A stretch of DNA of 64,000 bases, taken from contig CM031601.1 in assembly GCA_018398815.1 (NCBI GenBank), positions 32,454,880-32,518,879 on the forward strand, in the 5' to 3' direction. Source of the stretch: Conus ventricosus (taxonomy: Eukaryota > Mollusca > Gastropoda > Neogastropoda > Conidae). A program made the translations under genes and the position numbers. Positions 46,644-58,735 of the stretch are shown in pieces (position 1 is the first letter of the stretch; each line of letters opens with the position of its first letter). The notes beneath the pieces were generated by a model. The model saw only the letters and a list, made by a program, of their open reading frames with translations. It made no database searches and was not told the DNA's origin.

Positions 46644-46755
46644 GGAGAGAGACAGACAGACAGACAGATAGATAGTAAGACTGACAGAGAGAGAGGGATG
46701 GAGAGAGAGGGAAAGGGAAAGAGAGAAAGAGACAGAGAGGGATGGAGGGGGGGGG
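46340..46755. repeat. CA/TA microsatellite then GA tract
   Basis: Compound ACAC/ATAT repeats to 46556, a 30-base spacer, then GA, GACA and GATA repeats ending in a G run at 46746-46755. Confidence 0.93.
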
Positions 46756-46756
46756 T

Positions 46757-47072
46757 ACATATAGTACTTCAGCCGATACATTTGAACATAAATTAGCACA
46801 ATTACTTATTTAGGTTCAGGGATGATTTAAATGAGGCTGAACAACTCAGCACTTGTATATATTATTTGTACACAGTGAATTCAAGATTACACAGTTCAGC
46901 AGAATGATCATAATACCAATTTGAAAAAGTGACAATTTGTATACAATCATGTCACAAATCAATTATGCACCTCTGAATACCTAGAGGTCAAGTGGTACAT
47001 TGAAAAGCAGAACAAGGTTTTCCAAATAAATTAAGTACATCTGTATAACATAATCTTGTATGTGTGTCTATA
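46757..47072. repeat. 390-base module, copy 2 (shortened)
   Basis: Second, more diverged copy of the module at 45676-46066, in the same orientation, about 1.08 kb away. Confidence 0.85.
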
Positions 47073-47181
47073 AGAGAGAGAGAGACAGATATATACAAAC
47101 AGACAGACAGATAGACCAAGGGGGGGGGGGGGGGAGAGACACACACACACACGCCCAACTACACACAACATATATACACAT

Positions 47182-47273
<92 letters not shown>

Positions 47274-47350
47274 TATATACACACATTTACACACACACAC
47301 ACACACACACACCCCACAAAACACACACACACACACACAGAAAGAGAGAG
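47073..47350. repeat. GA, poly-G and long CA microsatellites
   Basis: (GA)n, GACA repeats, 14 G at about 47120-47133, then CA/CATA repeats to 47338 and a short GA tail. Confidence 0.93.
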
Positions 47351-47525
47351 ATTACATTTAGGTCATGGAAAGAACATACAATGTAATACAATAAATTTGT
47401 ATACATGTGCATGACGCAAGGCAATTAAGCTAGATGTGTAACATATATAGCATTGAAATTGTAAACAATTTATGTTCACAAATGTACCCATTCCACTCAT
47501 AGAAAGATTATAGACTCTAAACATC

Positions 47526-47562
<37 letters not shown>

Positions 47563-47913
47563 AAACTACTACTCAGGAATTATGTTCATGTGTTTGCGTG
47601 ACAGTGAGGGAGAGTCATGTACAGAGGCCATACACATTGTACAAAAAACTACACATATCAATCAGTTAGGGTCTTGCAACGTTTTTTCTTTGAGTCAGTG
47701 GAAAACCATAACCACATGCACTAATTCTGTCTGATGACTGAGCATCCAGAAACACTGAACATTTAACACACAATTTTCATATAATTTTATATTCTGTGTA
47801 TATAGAAGGGGCTAGCAGTTCCACAAAAAAAAAGAAAAAAAAAGAAAAAAAAAAAAATCACAAAACATAAATCAGGGACAATATAACAGAGGTATATATA
47901 AACTGCACATCAG

Positions 47914-47962
<49 letters not shown>

Positions 47963-48116
47963 GAGAGAGAGAGAAGAGAGAGAGAAGGAGAGAGGTAAGA
48001 GAGAGAGAGAGAGAGATACTCATAACATTTCAAGTTCGGCACAAACATGTATTCCACAAATGTTTATATAAAGAGAGAGAGAAGGAGAATGGGAGGGAGG
48101 AGAGGTAGAGAGAGAG

Positions 48117-48164
<48 letters not shown>

Positions 48165-48480
48165 AGGGAAAGCTGGTGAAAGTTAGAAGAGAGGTGAAAT
48201 ACTAAACTCACAACACTTCAAGATCCTTACAATTATTATACCCAAACCAATATCATACATACCTCATTTGAATTATGCACAACCCGTTGATATCTCTCAT
48301 GAAACATAAAAAGAGGAAAAAAATGAGGAGAGAGAGAGAGAGAGAGAGAAAAGAAGAGGAGGGAGAGAAGAAAATCTAGGATTATATACTCTTGTGTGTG
48401 TTTTGTGTGTGTGCATGTGAGCGAAAACCGCGCGCGCACCTCCCTCAACCTGGCGTACCATTTATTTAAATGCTATATAT
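47351..48480. repeat. GA tracts separated by short AT-rich spacers
   Basis: GA or GAA tracts at about 47527-47565, 47919-48017, 48073-48160 and 48327-48372, each followed by a spacer with phrases such as CATAACATTTCAAGTTC or CACAACACTTCAAGATCC, suggesting further degenerate copies of the GA-linked module. 48481-48788 is AT-rich with no gene. Confidence 0.7.
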
Positions 48481-48788
48481 ACACACACAATTGGTTTTGT
48501 TTTCCCTATCATTAGAACTTGTGAAAGGCTCCAGACTACACAATTATGCATTCATTGTTTGTTCATAAAAATGTTAGACTTGACATCATATTTCAATTTA
48601 CCTATTCATTTTTCGTCAGTATCTTTAAGCTATATCTTCATTAAAATATAAGATAACAGACAAAAATATTTGAATCAGAACACATTTATAAGCAATCATA
48701 CTAAATAGAATGATCAAATGAACCAAAATGTAAAGCTTACAGAGAAGGAATGAAAACAAAGACAACTAATTTGTTGATAGAACTTATT

Positions 48789-50005
48789 TCAGTCAGAGCT
48801 GAATACATTTACCACATTAATGCATGTCTCTGTCTTCCACCTTAATCTCTTGTGAGTCAAGTCATACCTGTCAAATTGATCCATTTCATACACTTTGCTC
48901 NNNNNNNNNNNNNNNNNNNNNNNNNNNNNNNNNNNNNNNNNNNNNNNNNNNNNNNNNNNNNNNNNNNNNNNNNNNNNNNNNNNNNNNNNNNNNNNNNNNN
49001 GTTCTGCCTTAAACCCCTTTCTAACGAGAGTTGGGTCAAAATATTCTTCCGTTATTGGGCAGGACTTTAAGGACATAGCCAGTGACTCTAATGATCCCAT
49101 CATGTGTTGCATAGAGTCGTAGAAAGACATGTTATTTAAAGTGAAACACATGTACTTTTCTGATGACTGTGCAGTGCATGACACCCTGAAGGCGTCGTCT
49201 ACTGCTTTCATTATAAGATGAGAGTCGTAACCTCGCAAGTTATGAAAGAAGATGGCAGCTTCCATGTCTTTGGATCAAACTTTAGTTGAAGATTGCATTT
49301 ACTGGTGCTGCTCCTCTGAACTTCCCGCTAATGTGATCATGGTCTCTTACTGTCGGATTGGCTTCGTCTGATGAGAGGCCTAAACCGCAAATCCAACAAT
49401 GTGTGGCTGAGTCATACTGTTGTTGGTCTTCAGGGGTCATCATGATTTCAGATAAATTCAGATTATTAGAACAGTCATTACGCAATTGCTGCATGCGTTC
49501 TAAGAAGTATTTTGCAGCATTAGGCCCCTCTATATAATTCTGGCTTTGAATGGGCGCCATCCGACCTGACAACGATGAAGGCAAATGAGCAAATCTGATG
49601 ATTACTCATTAAGACTGTTTTTCGAAGTTTTTGGGGTGCCGGCCCTTCATAAGGAACAATAAGCGACTCGAAGTCTGCGTAAACTACGTATGGAGAATTT
49701 TGCAGCCGTTCCAGTTCTTAAAACTAACTTTAGATCCGGGTGGGGGCGTAATTAGTTCTGTATTACAGTCAACTGGGCCGATACAATGTTTCTTATGTTC
49801 GCTTGCGGCTTGAGCAGATGGAATTCTTGTTAAACATTTTCTGCAGAATTCTTGTTTATGGTAATGCTTTGAAGTATGCCGCAATAATCTACTCATTGTT
49901 CGTATCAATGTGTAATGCGGTAGCCCCGCTGGTGAAAGCATCATTAGTAAGTCAACATGATTTTTGTCTGGTTCGCCTATTGTTGGACTGTTCTTGGACA
50001 CTTTA
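48789..50005 (-). pseudogene. Polinton-type protein-primed DNA polymerase B, N-terminal half
   Basis: Frameshifted minus-strand pieces in order: 50001-49684 with HYTLIRTMSRLLRHTSKHYH and a C..C...H knuckle (FCRKCLTRI, HKKHC); about 49670-49600 with exonuclease motif I, PYVVYADFES; 49584-49282 with an endonuclease-VII-like zinc motif (CWICGLGL, VRDHDHISGKFRGAA); 49265-48789 with exonuclease motif II, FFHNLRGYDSHLI, then FYDSMQHMMGSLESLA and MDQFDRYDLT. This is the N-terminal and proofreading part of the family B polymerase of Polintons/Mavericks. The polymerase palm is absent to the left, so the gene is truncated at about 48789. The upstream end stops at a tandem repeat at about 50045. A 100-N gap lies inside. 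Confidence 0.88.
48901..49000. other. assembly gap (100 N) inside the polymerase remnant
   Basis: Exactly 100 N, so placeholder size. Frame across it is unknown. Confidence 1.
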
Positions 50006-50044
50006 ATAGATGTAGATGTGTTTCCTCATCCCATGTGTAGACAT

Positions 50045-51760
50045 TAGAAGAAAAAGAAAAAGAAACACCCGAAGGTGCTGGGGAGGACCCAGAGAAGCAC
50101 TGTCTTCACCTGCCTTTAGAGCAGTCCTGTACCACCCTTGGAGGCCTGCGCTGTGTTGACGATGGGTACAGGCACGCGCAGGACACTCCATTAAGATATC
50201 AAGGGACATAACTGCTCCTGAACAGAGGTAAATCAGACTGCAGGATGCAACTCATAACAGCCTTAAAATAGCATCCCCCATGGGTGTACCAGCCCGTATT
50301 TCATGACTGCAGAGCCCACCGGCGAGAAACACCACCCTCCAGCTGCCGAGCACACCCCACAGACCCAACCACCCATGCCCACGGACAGATGAAGACAGTG
50401 CCACTCCAGACACAGCCAAGCTTTCGCCATACGGTCTTATGTGCCCTCAAGAGAGAATCCAAAGTTGTAGTCTTTCCCACTGTCAACAGGACTTTCCCTG
50501 TGGTCAGTGGGTCTTTCCTCACCGTCACTGGACCTTTCTCCAGGGTCAGCCTAGTTAAGGCAAAGAAGAAAAAGAAACACCCGAAGGTGCTGGGGAGGAC
50601 CCAGAGAAGCACTGTCTTCACCTGCCTTTAGAGCAGTCCTGTACCACCCTTGGAGGCCTGCGCTGTGTTGACGATGGTACAGGCACGCGCAGGACACTCC
50701 ATTAAGATATCAAGGGACATAACTGCTCCTGAACAGAGGTAAATCAGACTGCAGGATGCAACTCATAACAGCCTTAAAATAGCATCCCCATGGGTGTACC
50801 AGCCCGTATTTCATGACTGCAGAGCCCACCGGCGAGAAACACCACCCTCAGCTGCCGAGCACACCCACAGACCCAACCACCATGCCCACGGACAGATGAA
50901 GACAGTGCCACTCCAGACACAGCCAAGCTTCGCCATACGGTCTTATGTGCCCTCAAGAGAGAATCCAAAGTGAGCTTATCCAGTGTCATGGTTTTGTTAT
51001 GTACGACTGATTTCTCAGGTACTAGAAAAAAAGAAAAAATCAGCCCGAAGTCTTACCTCCTAGTCCTGTACCCTGAGCCCGTTCTTAGCACGCAGCCCCA
51101 TTAATTCAAGGACAAAGCTCTAACAAGGAAATAGACTGCAGGCAACTTCCTAAAAAGCACCCATGGTGCCCTATTCATGACTCAACCCACGCGAAAACCC
51201 ACTCACTCGAGACACCCCACCAACCACCCATGCCACGGACAGTGAGAATGCCACTCAACACAGCAATTCGCCATAGTCTTATGGCCCTCAAGAATCCAAG
51301 TTGTATCTTCCTGCAGATTTCCCTTGGCGGGGTCTCCTCACGTACTGGACTTCTCAGTAGCATTAGGCAAAAAAAAAAGACCAAGTGCTGGAGACCCAGA
51401 GAGCACTGTCTTCACTGCTTAGAGCGCTGTCCACCTTGAGGCTGCGCTGGTTGACTGGTACAGGCACCGCAGACACTCTAAAATCAAGGGACATACGCCC
51501 ACAAGGTAATCAGATGCAGATGCAACTCATACCTAAACACCCCCATGGGCAGCCATCATGACTGCAAGCCCACGCGAGAAAACCACCTCCACCGACACCC
51601 CCAAGCCCAACCACCCATCAGGACGAGAGACGGCCCCCAAACACCTTGCAAGACACCCCATATATCTGGTCATAACTGCAGAACAGGATAATCAAGTTCA
51701 GATCATTATAAGCCTTGAAATAGCACCCCATACCTGCCGTATTTCTGCGTAAGCAGCCTT
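50045..51760. repeat. about 530-base tandem repeat, about 3-4 copies decaying rightwards
   Basis: GAAACACCCGAAGGTGCTGG begins at about 50062 and 50575 and shared phrases (GGACATAACTGCTCC, CACCGGCGAGAAACACCACC) align units 1 and 2 almost perfectly, with unit 2 lacking the final CACTGTCAACAGGACTTTCC part. Units 3 (about 51010-51375) and 4 (51376-51760) keep the order of phrases but have lost many single bases, as if sampled from error-rich reads. No gene function is seen. Confidence 0.85.
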
Positions 51761-54700
51761 GCAAGAAACACCCACATCGAAACATTGTGCACTACCCTTC
51801 TAATTTAAACCGCTCCTTTTGCTACCAATGCTGGAGGAGTGGCAATAAGCCTTGCCTACAAGTTGCCATACTGCCTTATTATGACTCTAAGACTTCGCCT
51901 GACCAACAGAGCCTCCTTTTGGCTCTTCAGCGGCCACATCAAACTGGTAAGCAGTTCGCTGCCCAACCGGGTGTTAAGTCATTATGAGAAAGAATAGTCG
52001 TTGTTTATTGAACCCCAACACTAATTTTTTTTCATTTATTGTTAATAGTCGTTTAAAAAAACTTTTAACATTACTTTAACTGGGGGTTTATTTTTAGTTT
52101 ACTTGAACTTGAGAAATAGCAGACAACGCTTCCCCTGACGCTGTTGGATCAATGACTTTTAGATCAATATCATTAAAAGCTTTGACAAACGCTCCCCCAA
52201 AACTTTCCTTAAAACTTTCGTCTTGCCCTTTCATATACTATCCATGTTGAGTTTTTTTCTAACTCAAAATTTTATTTAAATTAAAAAAAAATTAATAAAT
52301 CAAAACAACGGCTTTTTGTGCGACCAAAACTAAAGATAAACCCCCTTTAGTTTTTACGGGTTTTTTAAACGATTTTAATGTCTCGTTTATTTTTTTTAAA
52401 CATTCCTTTTTTTTATTCTGGGTGTCGGGCTGTGAGAAAAATTTCCCTTCCAAATCAAACTTTTGTTTTTTATAGCATCAAAAGGGCCTAAAACACTAAA
52501 TTCTTCATCCGTAGTTTGAGTCAACTAGCGCTTTATTTTTGTCAGTTTGAACGAACTAATTTAGCTTTTTTATTAAACCCCATAGCGTGGCTTTTGATTA
52601 GTTTTTAATTTTTTGCTAGCAGCACTTACAGCAATAAACACAGGCCAAGAGCAAAGACAAACCACCAGAGGTAAAGCGCGGTGCACCAAAACCTGTTGCG
52701 AAGAACCAACGCTCTTTCCCTGCGATAGCCGCCAAAGCCGATGCTCCAGTTTTAAAACATATGTAAGGGCTTTTACAACACAGAATCCTTTTTTTGGTTT
52801 TGCTGTATTTTAAAGGGCCTGCTCTGGGTTTTTTTGCTTTTGGTAATGTTTGTTAATCTAAGGATTTTATGCAGGTTTTTCTACTATCCCTTCTTTTAAC
52901 AACTCTGGCCGAACGGGGGGGGATAATTCTTAACAACACTTTTTTAAAAATAAAAAAAATTTTACCCTTTTCTATAAATCGAATCTGTTATCTTAATATT
53001 CGCTGCGAACATATTTTAAAAAAAAATGGCATTAAGCTTTATCGTCATCTTTTCTTTGTAAATTTTAAATTTTTTATTAGTTTCAACATTTTCTCCCATT
53101 TCCCAAACAACTGATTATCCCTGTTGATTTATCAATCCATAAACCGAAATTTGTTGTTAAATAACATCAATCAACATCATGAAATGGAGGTCTTTAGACA
53201 CAAGGTCTGCTTTTGGATTTCTACTCCCGCCTCCAAACAAATTTTTATTTCATCAAAATCTGAAAGGGCTAAGTCCCTAGCGTAAATTTGGTTGGGACCC
53301 CCCAAAATTGTACTTTGCCTTTGTTTTTTTTGGATTAAGAAATTTTCCGGTTTGTCTATCAAAGGGTTTTCTTCATCTTCGCACACAAAAAATCCCTTTT
53401 AATTGATTTTGCTGAGACACAAAAACAAAAATTCCATATAGTGTCTCCCTGCTTTTAGGATGTGTAAAGGTTACCCTCTTTCGTAAAAATTTTGCTATTT
53501 TTCCTTATATTAGCTCAATCACCCGCTAAAAGAGTTGCAACAATGTCAAACTTAACCATGTCAGAAATATTGTATTTTGCTGCGGTGCTACTTCAGTTTT
53601 AATAACCCTTTGTTTTCTTTAAAAAGTTAGTTCATAGATAATCTTCTTTAAAACCCCCTTGAAAGTATGGCGCATGCCACTTAAAACCAAAATCCAAGGA
53701 GGGAAAAAGCGTTTCCCCCATACCAAACTTACAGCACATACTTTTTGCCTTTTTTAGTATTTGCGGCGCCTATTCTGTTTTTTAGTGCTTCTTTTTTGTT
53801 TCCGAAAACAAATCATTCCTTCATTCTCGTTACCAAGATCGCAATGGGTTAAAAATATGTCTGATATTTAAAAAAAATTTCTTCCCCTCAAGTTTTTATA
53901 GAAATTTTTTACGGCCCCCCCAGTTCTTACAACGCCGTTGGGTCTGTTAATCAGTTTTTTTTTGAAAGAAAGTGCGCAGACCGGGCACAATCACTTATTT
54001 GCCCCTATCAAAATCGACAGTAAGAATTTGATCTCATAAATATAATGGATTATTTAACAAAAATTTCTGTTTATTTCCCTTCACGCCAGGGGGTTTTTTT
54101 CAGGCTTCTAACGGGTCAAGAAATGACCATATGCTTTGACTTTTTTTATAAAACAAAAAAAAAGTTAAATTTTTTAAAAACATGGCAGGCATTGAAGGTG
54201 GGAAAATTAATTTTCCCGATCCGAAACACGCAGTGAAATGACTCCTTGACACACCCACGCGCTCATTTATGTATGAATTTGCAGAAAGTCGCGTAAATTT
54301 AAAAGAAAATAAGGCCCAATCATTTTACAGAAGTTTAGGCCTAGAACCTCCCCCTGTTACAGACCTTTAATTTTGAAGTAAAGATGGGGGCCATTTGTAT
54401 GTGAAAAAACCCTCAGGAACCTGTTCAGCTTTCAACTAAACGGAAACCCCTCAAAATTTGTAAGCAAAAATTTAAAAAAAGACTTGGGGTAGGAGATCGA
54501 AACGTCCCTTTGGGATGCTAAACCAAATTAGATGAGGGTTTAAGTTGCCCAAAACAAAACACACTAAAAAACTCCCAACAAGTAGCCAAATACAAAACAC
54601 CCATTGAAGATTTAAATCAAACAGCAGACAGAATAATAAAACAATAGACAAAAACCCCTGAAAAAGAAGAAAAAGCATTAAAAACATTGAGAACCACGGC

Positions 54701-57690
54701 ACCAAGAGAAATTTTTGCCCTTTATCGGCTTTAAGAACCACAAAGGGGAAATTTTTAAAAAAATTTTGCAAAATGACTGCAAAGGAGCATATAGAAAAAA
54801 AAAAGAAAAACTTGCTGAGGGTGACGACGCCAACTTTGGGGCTTTATGTTAAAGAAAGAATTTAAAAAAAAAAAATAATGACCCTTAAAATAGAAAATAC
54901 TAGACAAAAAGTGTTTAAAATAACCGGAACAATTTTCAAACCAAGCAGCGAATAAGAGAAACTACCCAAAGAATTTTATATGAAAACACAAAAACTACAG
55001 AACAAAACGAACTGTTTTTGGAGCATGGGGTCACATTTTGCAAGGTTAAAGCCTTTGGATTTGAAAAGTACACGTGAGGGTATTACAGGCGTGGTGGTCC
55101 AGGTCATGCTTCCCCGCCTCACCTCCCCTGATAAATCATGGGGAAAAAAAAAGCTTGATCACTTTCAATTTATTAAAAAAAAAACCAGTAAAGCCGGGAT
55201 GCTTTACCAGTAATTAGGGGGTGTTTTACGGGTTTTGTCTACTGCTGGGAAAGTAGTTGGCTTTTTTGGCTGAGCACTTATGGTCATTTTTCTCTTAAAT
55301 CGGGGTTTAAAATTTAGAAGATAAAACCAAGTAACCCAGCCATTAATCAACAACAAGTGCTTCTTTTCATATCATGGTCCCCAAAAGAGACCGCTCTTCA
55401 ATGGCCTTTGGGGTTTGGGGCCCTTTGGGGAAAAGGAAAACTTATTCTTGGGTGTTTTTTTACTGCTTGCATATTACTGGCCCAGAATTTATTTGCCCAC
55501 CTTCTGTTCATTGCCCCCCACAAAATTTCGTTTTTAGTTTATTATTACGCCTATCTGGAGTCTGAGGTCAAAGGGACATGTAAAAAACCAGTGCCAACAG
55601 CAAAGTCACTTTCGTTTGCAGTAAAAAATTTTGGTACCTTTTTTTACTTGAAGGGAAATCAAAAATGTAGAATTAAAGGTCCTCAAATTTGCTAAGTATT
55701 GTTTTTGTGTGTCAAAACCATAGAAGGATCAAATTATCTCATCTCGTTTGTGCTTCGAACCTAGCAAACACCAACGTAAGACGAACAAGTCGTTTTTTCG
55801 TTCATTTTTCCCCCTAGTTAGGGCCCTTAAAGGTCTAAATAAATGTTTTCCATGCGTTTTTTTTCTCTGCTCAATACCCGAGGGAACAGTTGTGCCTAAG
55901 AGAAAGAGTTTAAAGGGGTTCCAGTCAAGTTATACTTCGTCAGCCCCAAAAATAAAAGGGGGCCTAAGCCAGATTGCGGTCCAACTTTTTTCTAAACCTT
56001 TCCCTTTCATAATTGAATTCGTTTCAGATCCCTTTTAAAAACCTTTATGTCTATTCTTTTCTAAAATGGGTTAAACGGTTTTTTCATTTGGTAAAGGGGC
56101 TTGCAGTTCATCAAAAACGTCGAAGGGGTAAAGAAAAGAAAACAAAAAACTGACCCACCCAAAAGGGTCAGGGGAATTTTTAAAAAGATCACATACGACC
56201 CCCCAACACCCTTTGATGCACAAAACACAGCAAATTAAAGGTTTCTGATAAAACTGCACGGATGACAAACCCCGCTTTTGGAGGGTCGTTTTTTAAAGAG
56301 GGTTAAGATTCTGTTTAATGGGTACCACCTTTACTTTTAAAGCGCAGACGATCACAGAAATGTCAAAAGATCAGTTGCTATTTTTTAAGTTGTAGTCGGC
56401 CCAGCAGAATATTTGCATCAGTAATTTAAATGCACATTTTTTTTCGTTAAAAAAATGGGGGGGGTAACAATAACAACTCAAGACCGCCCTTTGTTTTTAG
56501 TACAGCATTTAAACAATTGCGGGGGGCCCGAATGGTCGCACTCCATGAAATTTTTTACAAAGTCGTATGGTTTTTAATAAATGAAACCAAGGGGGAAAAA
56601 TATGATTCAAAAGTTACAAAGCAGGGGAAAAAAGTTGCCTTTAACCAACCCGATGTTATTACGGGGCGCTCACTAAAAGAAACAATGATAACTTTAACAT
56701 TTCTCCCGAACTAAAAAAAAGCAAAAACTAAAACAATGTTAACATTCAAACCCGAAGAAGAAATAAAATTTCCTTTTTTGTGAGAACAGCAAAAAAATTT
56801 GGCTTTTCAACTGCCAAACAAAAATTCATAGTTTTTAGAGTTGCGCCAGACAAAACTACTTTTGAGGGGGAAAAACCGCTCAATCTTTGCATTACACATT
56901 ACTCTATGTTCATTTGATACACACTGGAAAACTTTTATGAGGAAGGCCTCAAAGTTTTAAAAGTCTTTCCCTCAGGGAAAGCTGCAAAAACGATTAAAAA
57001 TTTGCAATTCCTAATTTACAGTTAAAAAAATTTTTTGTGGGGGGGTCGAATCATTTAATATAAAAAACAAAGACAAAACGGGAAAGGTTAAATTAAAACT
57101 TTAAAATTTTTTTAAAAAAAAAAAATTTGTTTTTCTAAAAAAAGTCGCGCAGGCCAATGAATCAGGGGTTACATTAGCCCTGTAAGGTTATACCCCTTTG
57201 AATTAAAAAACCTTGCAGACGTTACGGACTTTTAACAGAAGGAGAAGCGCTTTTTATGGTTTTGAGTCCAAAAGAGGGGGATTAAAACGAAAGAATAGGC
57301 ACGCAAAAATTTCCTAAACTGAACAACGCGCAAAGTAAAAACAAAAAAATGCTGGGCCAGAAAAGAATTTAAAATAGTTCGAAAACCTGACAGAAATGGC
57401 ACTTTGAACCAATTTAGAAAGGGACAAAAATTTGAATTTTAACCCATTTACATTTTTTAGCCGTCAAAAAAGTTTCAGAAAAGCACTCAACTCTGGCCCT
57501 TACATGTAAGTCTTATGCCGGACAACAATAGTCGAAAAGAGATTGAAATAACGCCGTATGGGAAAAAACAGTACATCCTCCACAGAAAGGAAACGGTTTT
57601 AAAGGAAGCTTCTACAAAATTACAGTTTTTTCCCAAGCAGAAAAATTAGGAGACACGTTCACAATAATATTTGAAATTTCTGTCTTAAAA
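51000..57690. other. low-quality, indel-rich stretch, probably hiding Polinton core genes
   Basis: Sequence abruptly becomes rich in short homopolymer runs (A, T, C, G of 4-9) with no ORF above about 112 codons on either strand. It is bracketed by Polinton polymerase on the left and structural-protein plus ATPase on the right, so capsid, protease or integrase genes would be expected here. Some short phrases look coding (for example FMYEFAESRVNLKENKAQSF at about 54265-54325 on plus; TILGGPNQIYARDLALSDFD at about 53250-53310 on minus) but none can be assigned to a named family. Confidence 0.5.
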
Positions 57691-57915
57691 GATGTGGAGA
57701 GGGAGGGGGTTGTGGGCGTTAGTGACGTCCTTATAAAAGGAATTAATATTAGCTGGCAAAACTTAGACGTTAAACGTCTTAAAGTTACCGTCGTCGTTCT
57801 TCACAATGGTGAGGATATTAAGGTCATAACAACAAGCAACAAAATCACTGTTGACTTAAATAGAAACAATCTTACAGAACTAAATTGGATTAATCTTACA
57901 CATTTAGGCTTATAG
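57480..57915 (+). pseudogene. Polinton structural-type protein, C-terminal part (unassigned)
   Basis: An open frame at 57694-57915 ends LTELNWINLTHLGL and a TAG stop. Just upstream, in shifted frames, are MPDNNSRKEIEITPYGKK, GFKGSFYKI and LGDTFTIIFEISVLKDVERE. The content is beta-rich with no enzyme motif. It sits about 80 bases before the ATPase on the same strand, where Polintons often carry capsid or penton genes. Family assignment is by position only and tentative. Codon quality improves sharply at about 57690. Confidence 0.4.
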
Positions 57916-57996
57916 GGTTTTATTATACTGAACAAGTTTTGACAGAGAGTATGATAAACATAATAACTGGATTAGATTAAATTCTGTTATAAAACT

Positions 57997-58609
57997 ATGG
58001 AGCAGTTAAACTTTATGACAAAAACTCCTCATTGCTCATTGATTTTGGGCAGACTGGTTGTGGAAAAACAATATTTGTCCTAGACCTATTACAAACAGTT
58101 TATCGCTATATAATTTTGATCATATTGTGATTTTCTGCCCAACACTTAAATGGAACAAAGCATATCATGATAGAAGGTTTATATGGACAGATGATGAAAT
58201 ATATTTAGTTGATCCTAGCAATAAACTAAGTGAGTGTTTAAAACAGTTTTATAGACTGTTTGAAGGAACACAGACACTATTTATTATAGATGACTGTTCG
58301 GCAGAAAGAGACATAGTTAAAAAAAGAAATACTTTGTCAAAACTGGCTTTCAGTGGAAGACATGCTGGAATAAGTGTGTGGATTTTATGTCAAAAATATA
58401 ACTCAGTTTTAAAAGACTTTAGAGAACAGTTAAAGACTGTAGTTTTATTTCACATGAAAGACAGAGACTCATTTGATGAATGTTTGCGCGAAAATGATGT
58501 TATTGAAAATGATCAGGAAAAACACAGGATTAAGCAAAAACTAAAATCTGAAAAGTTTAGTAAATTAGTATTAAAATCGGATAATCCTACACAGTATGTA
58601 TGTTTATAG
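57997..58609 (+). pseudogene. Polinton/Maverick packaging ATPase (FtsK/HerA type)
   Basis: Starts MEQLNFMTKTPHCSLILG at 57997, then in a second frame the Walker A motif GQTGCGKT with IFVLDLLQTVY (58047-58100), then from about 58110 in a third frame FDHIVIFCPTLKWNKAYHDR, Walker B TLFIIDDCSAE, the sensor-like GRHAGISVWILCQKYNSVLK, FHMKDRDSFDECLRENDVI, and the end PTQYVCL with a TAG stop. About 204 residues, normal for Polinton ATPases. Two one-base shifts break it: one at Walker A, one near 58110. It is thought to drive genome DNA into the capsid. It is divergent to the polymerase remnant at 48.8-50.0 kb. A second copy of its 3' end lies at 1-113. Confidence 0.88.
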
Positions 58610-58645
58610 GGTCGTTATTTTTTGGTTATTGAAGTCTTACTTGTT

Positions 58646-58735
58646 AGAGAACTATAAAATGCCGCTTCTAGGTCACTTTCGCCCGAAACTAGTTGAGGGC
58701 GGAAGTGAGTTAGAAGCGGCATTTTATAGTTCTCT
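58646..58735 (+). repeat. 90-base hairpin downstream of ATPase (copy 2)
   Basis: Arms 58646-58684 and 58697-58735 pair at 36 of 39 positions (one more can form G-U) around the loop GAAACTAGTTGA. It begins 36 bases after the ATPase stop. Outer AGAGAAC and inner GGTCACTT...CC segments resemble copy 1 (151-240); the middle 19 bases match copy 1 at only about 8 positions but still pair internally. Sequence similarity to locus 1 ends at the hairpin's right edge. Confidence 0.9.

Noticed and set aside
50284..50631. 115-codon ORF inside the 530-base tandem repeat
   Set aside because: No domain, and it is not kept in the neighbouring unit, where single-base losses break it.
54472..54771. Hydrophobic 99-codon minus ORF resembling a membrane protein
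   Set aside because: Lies in the low-quality zone; the complementary strand is Lys/Asn/Gln-rich and looks at least as likely to be coding, so hydrophobicity may be a strand artefact.
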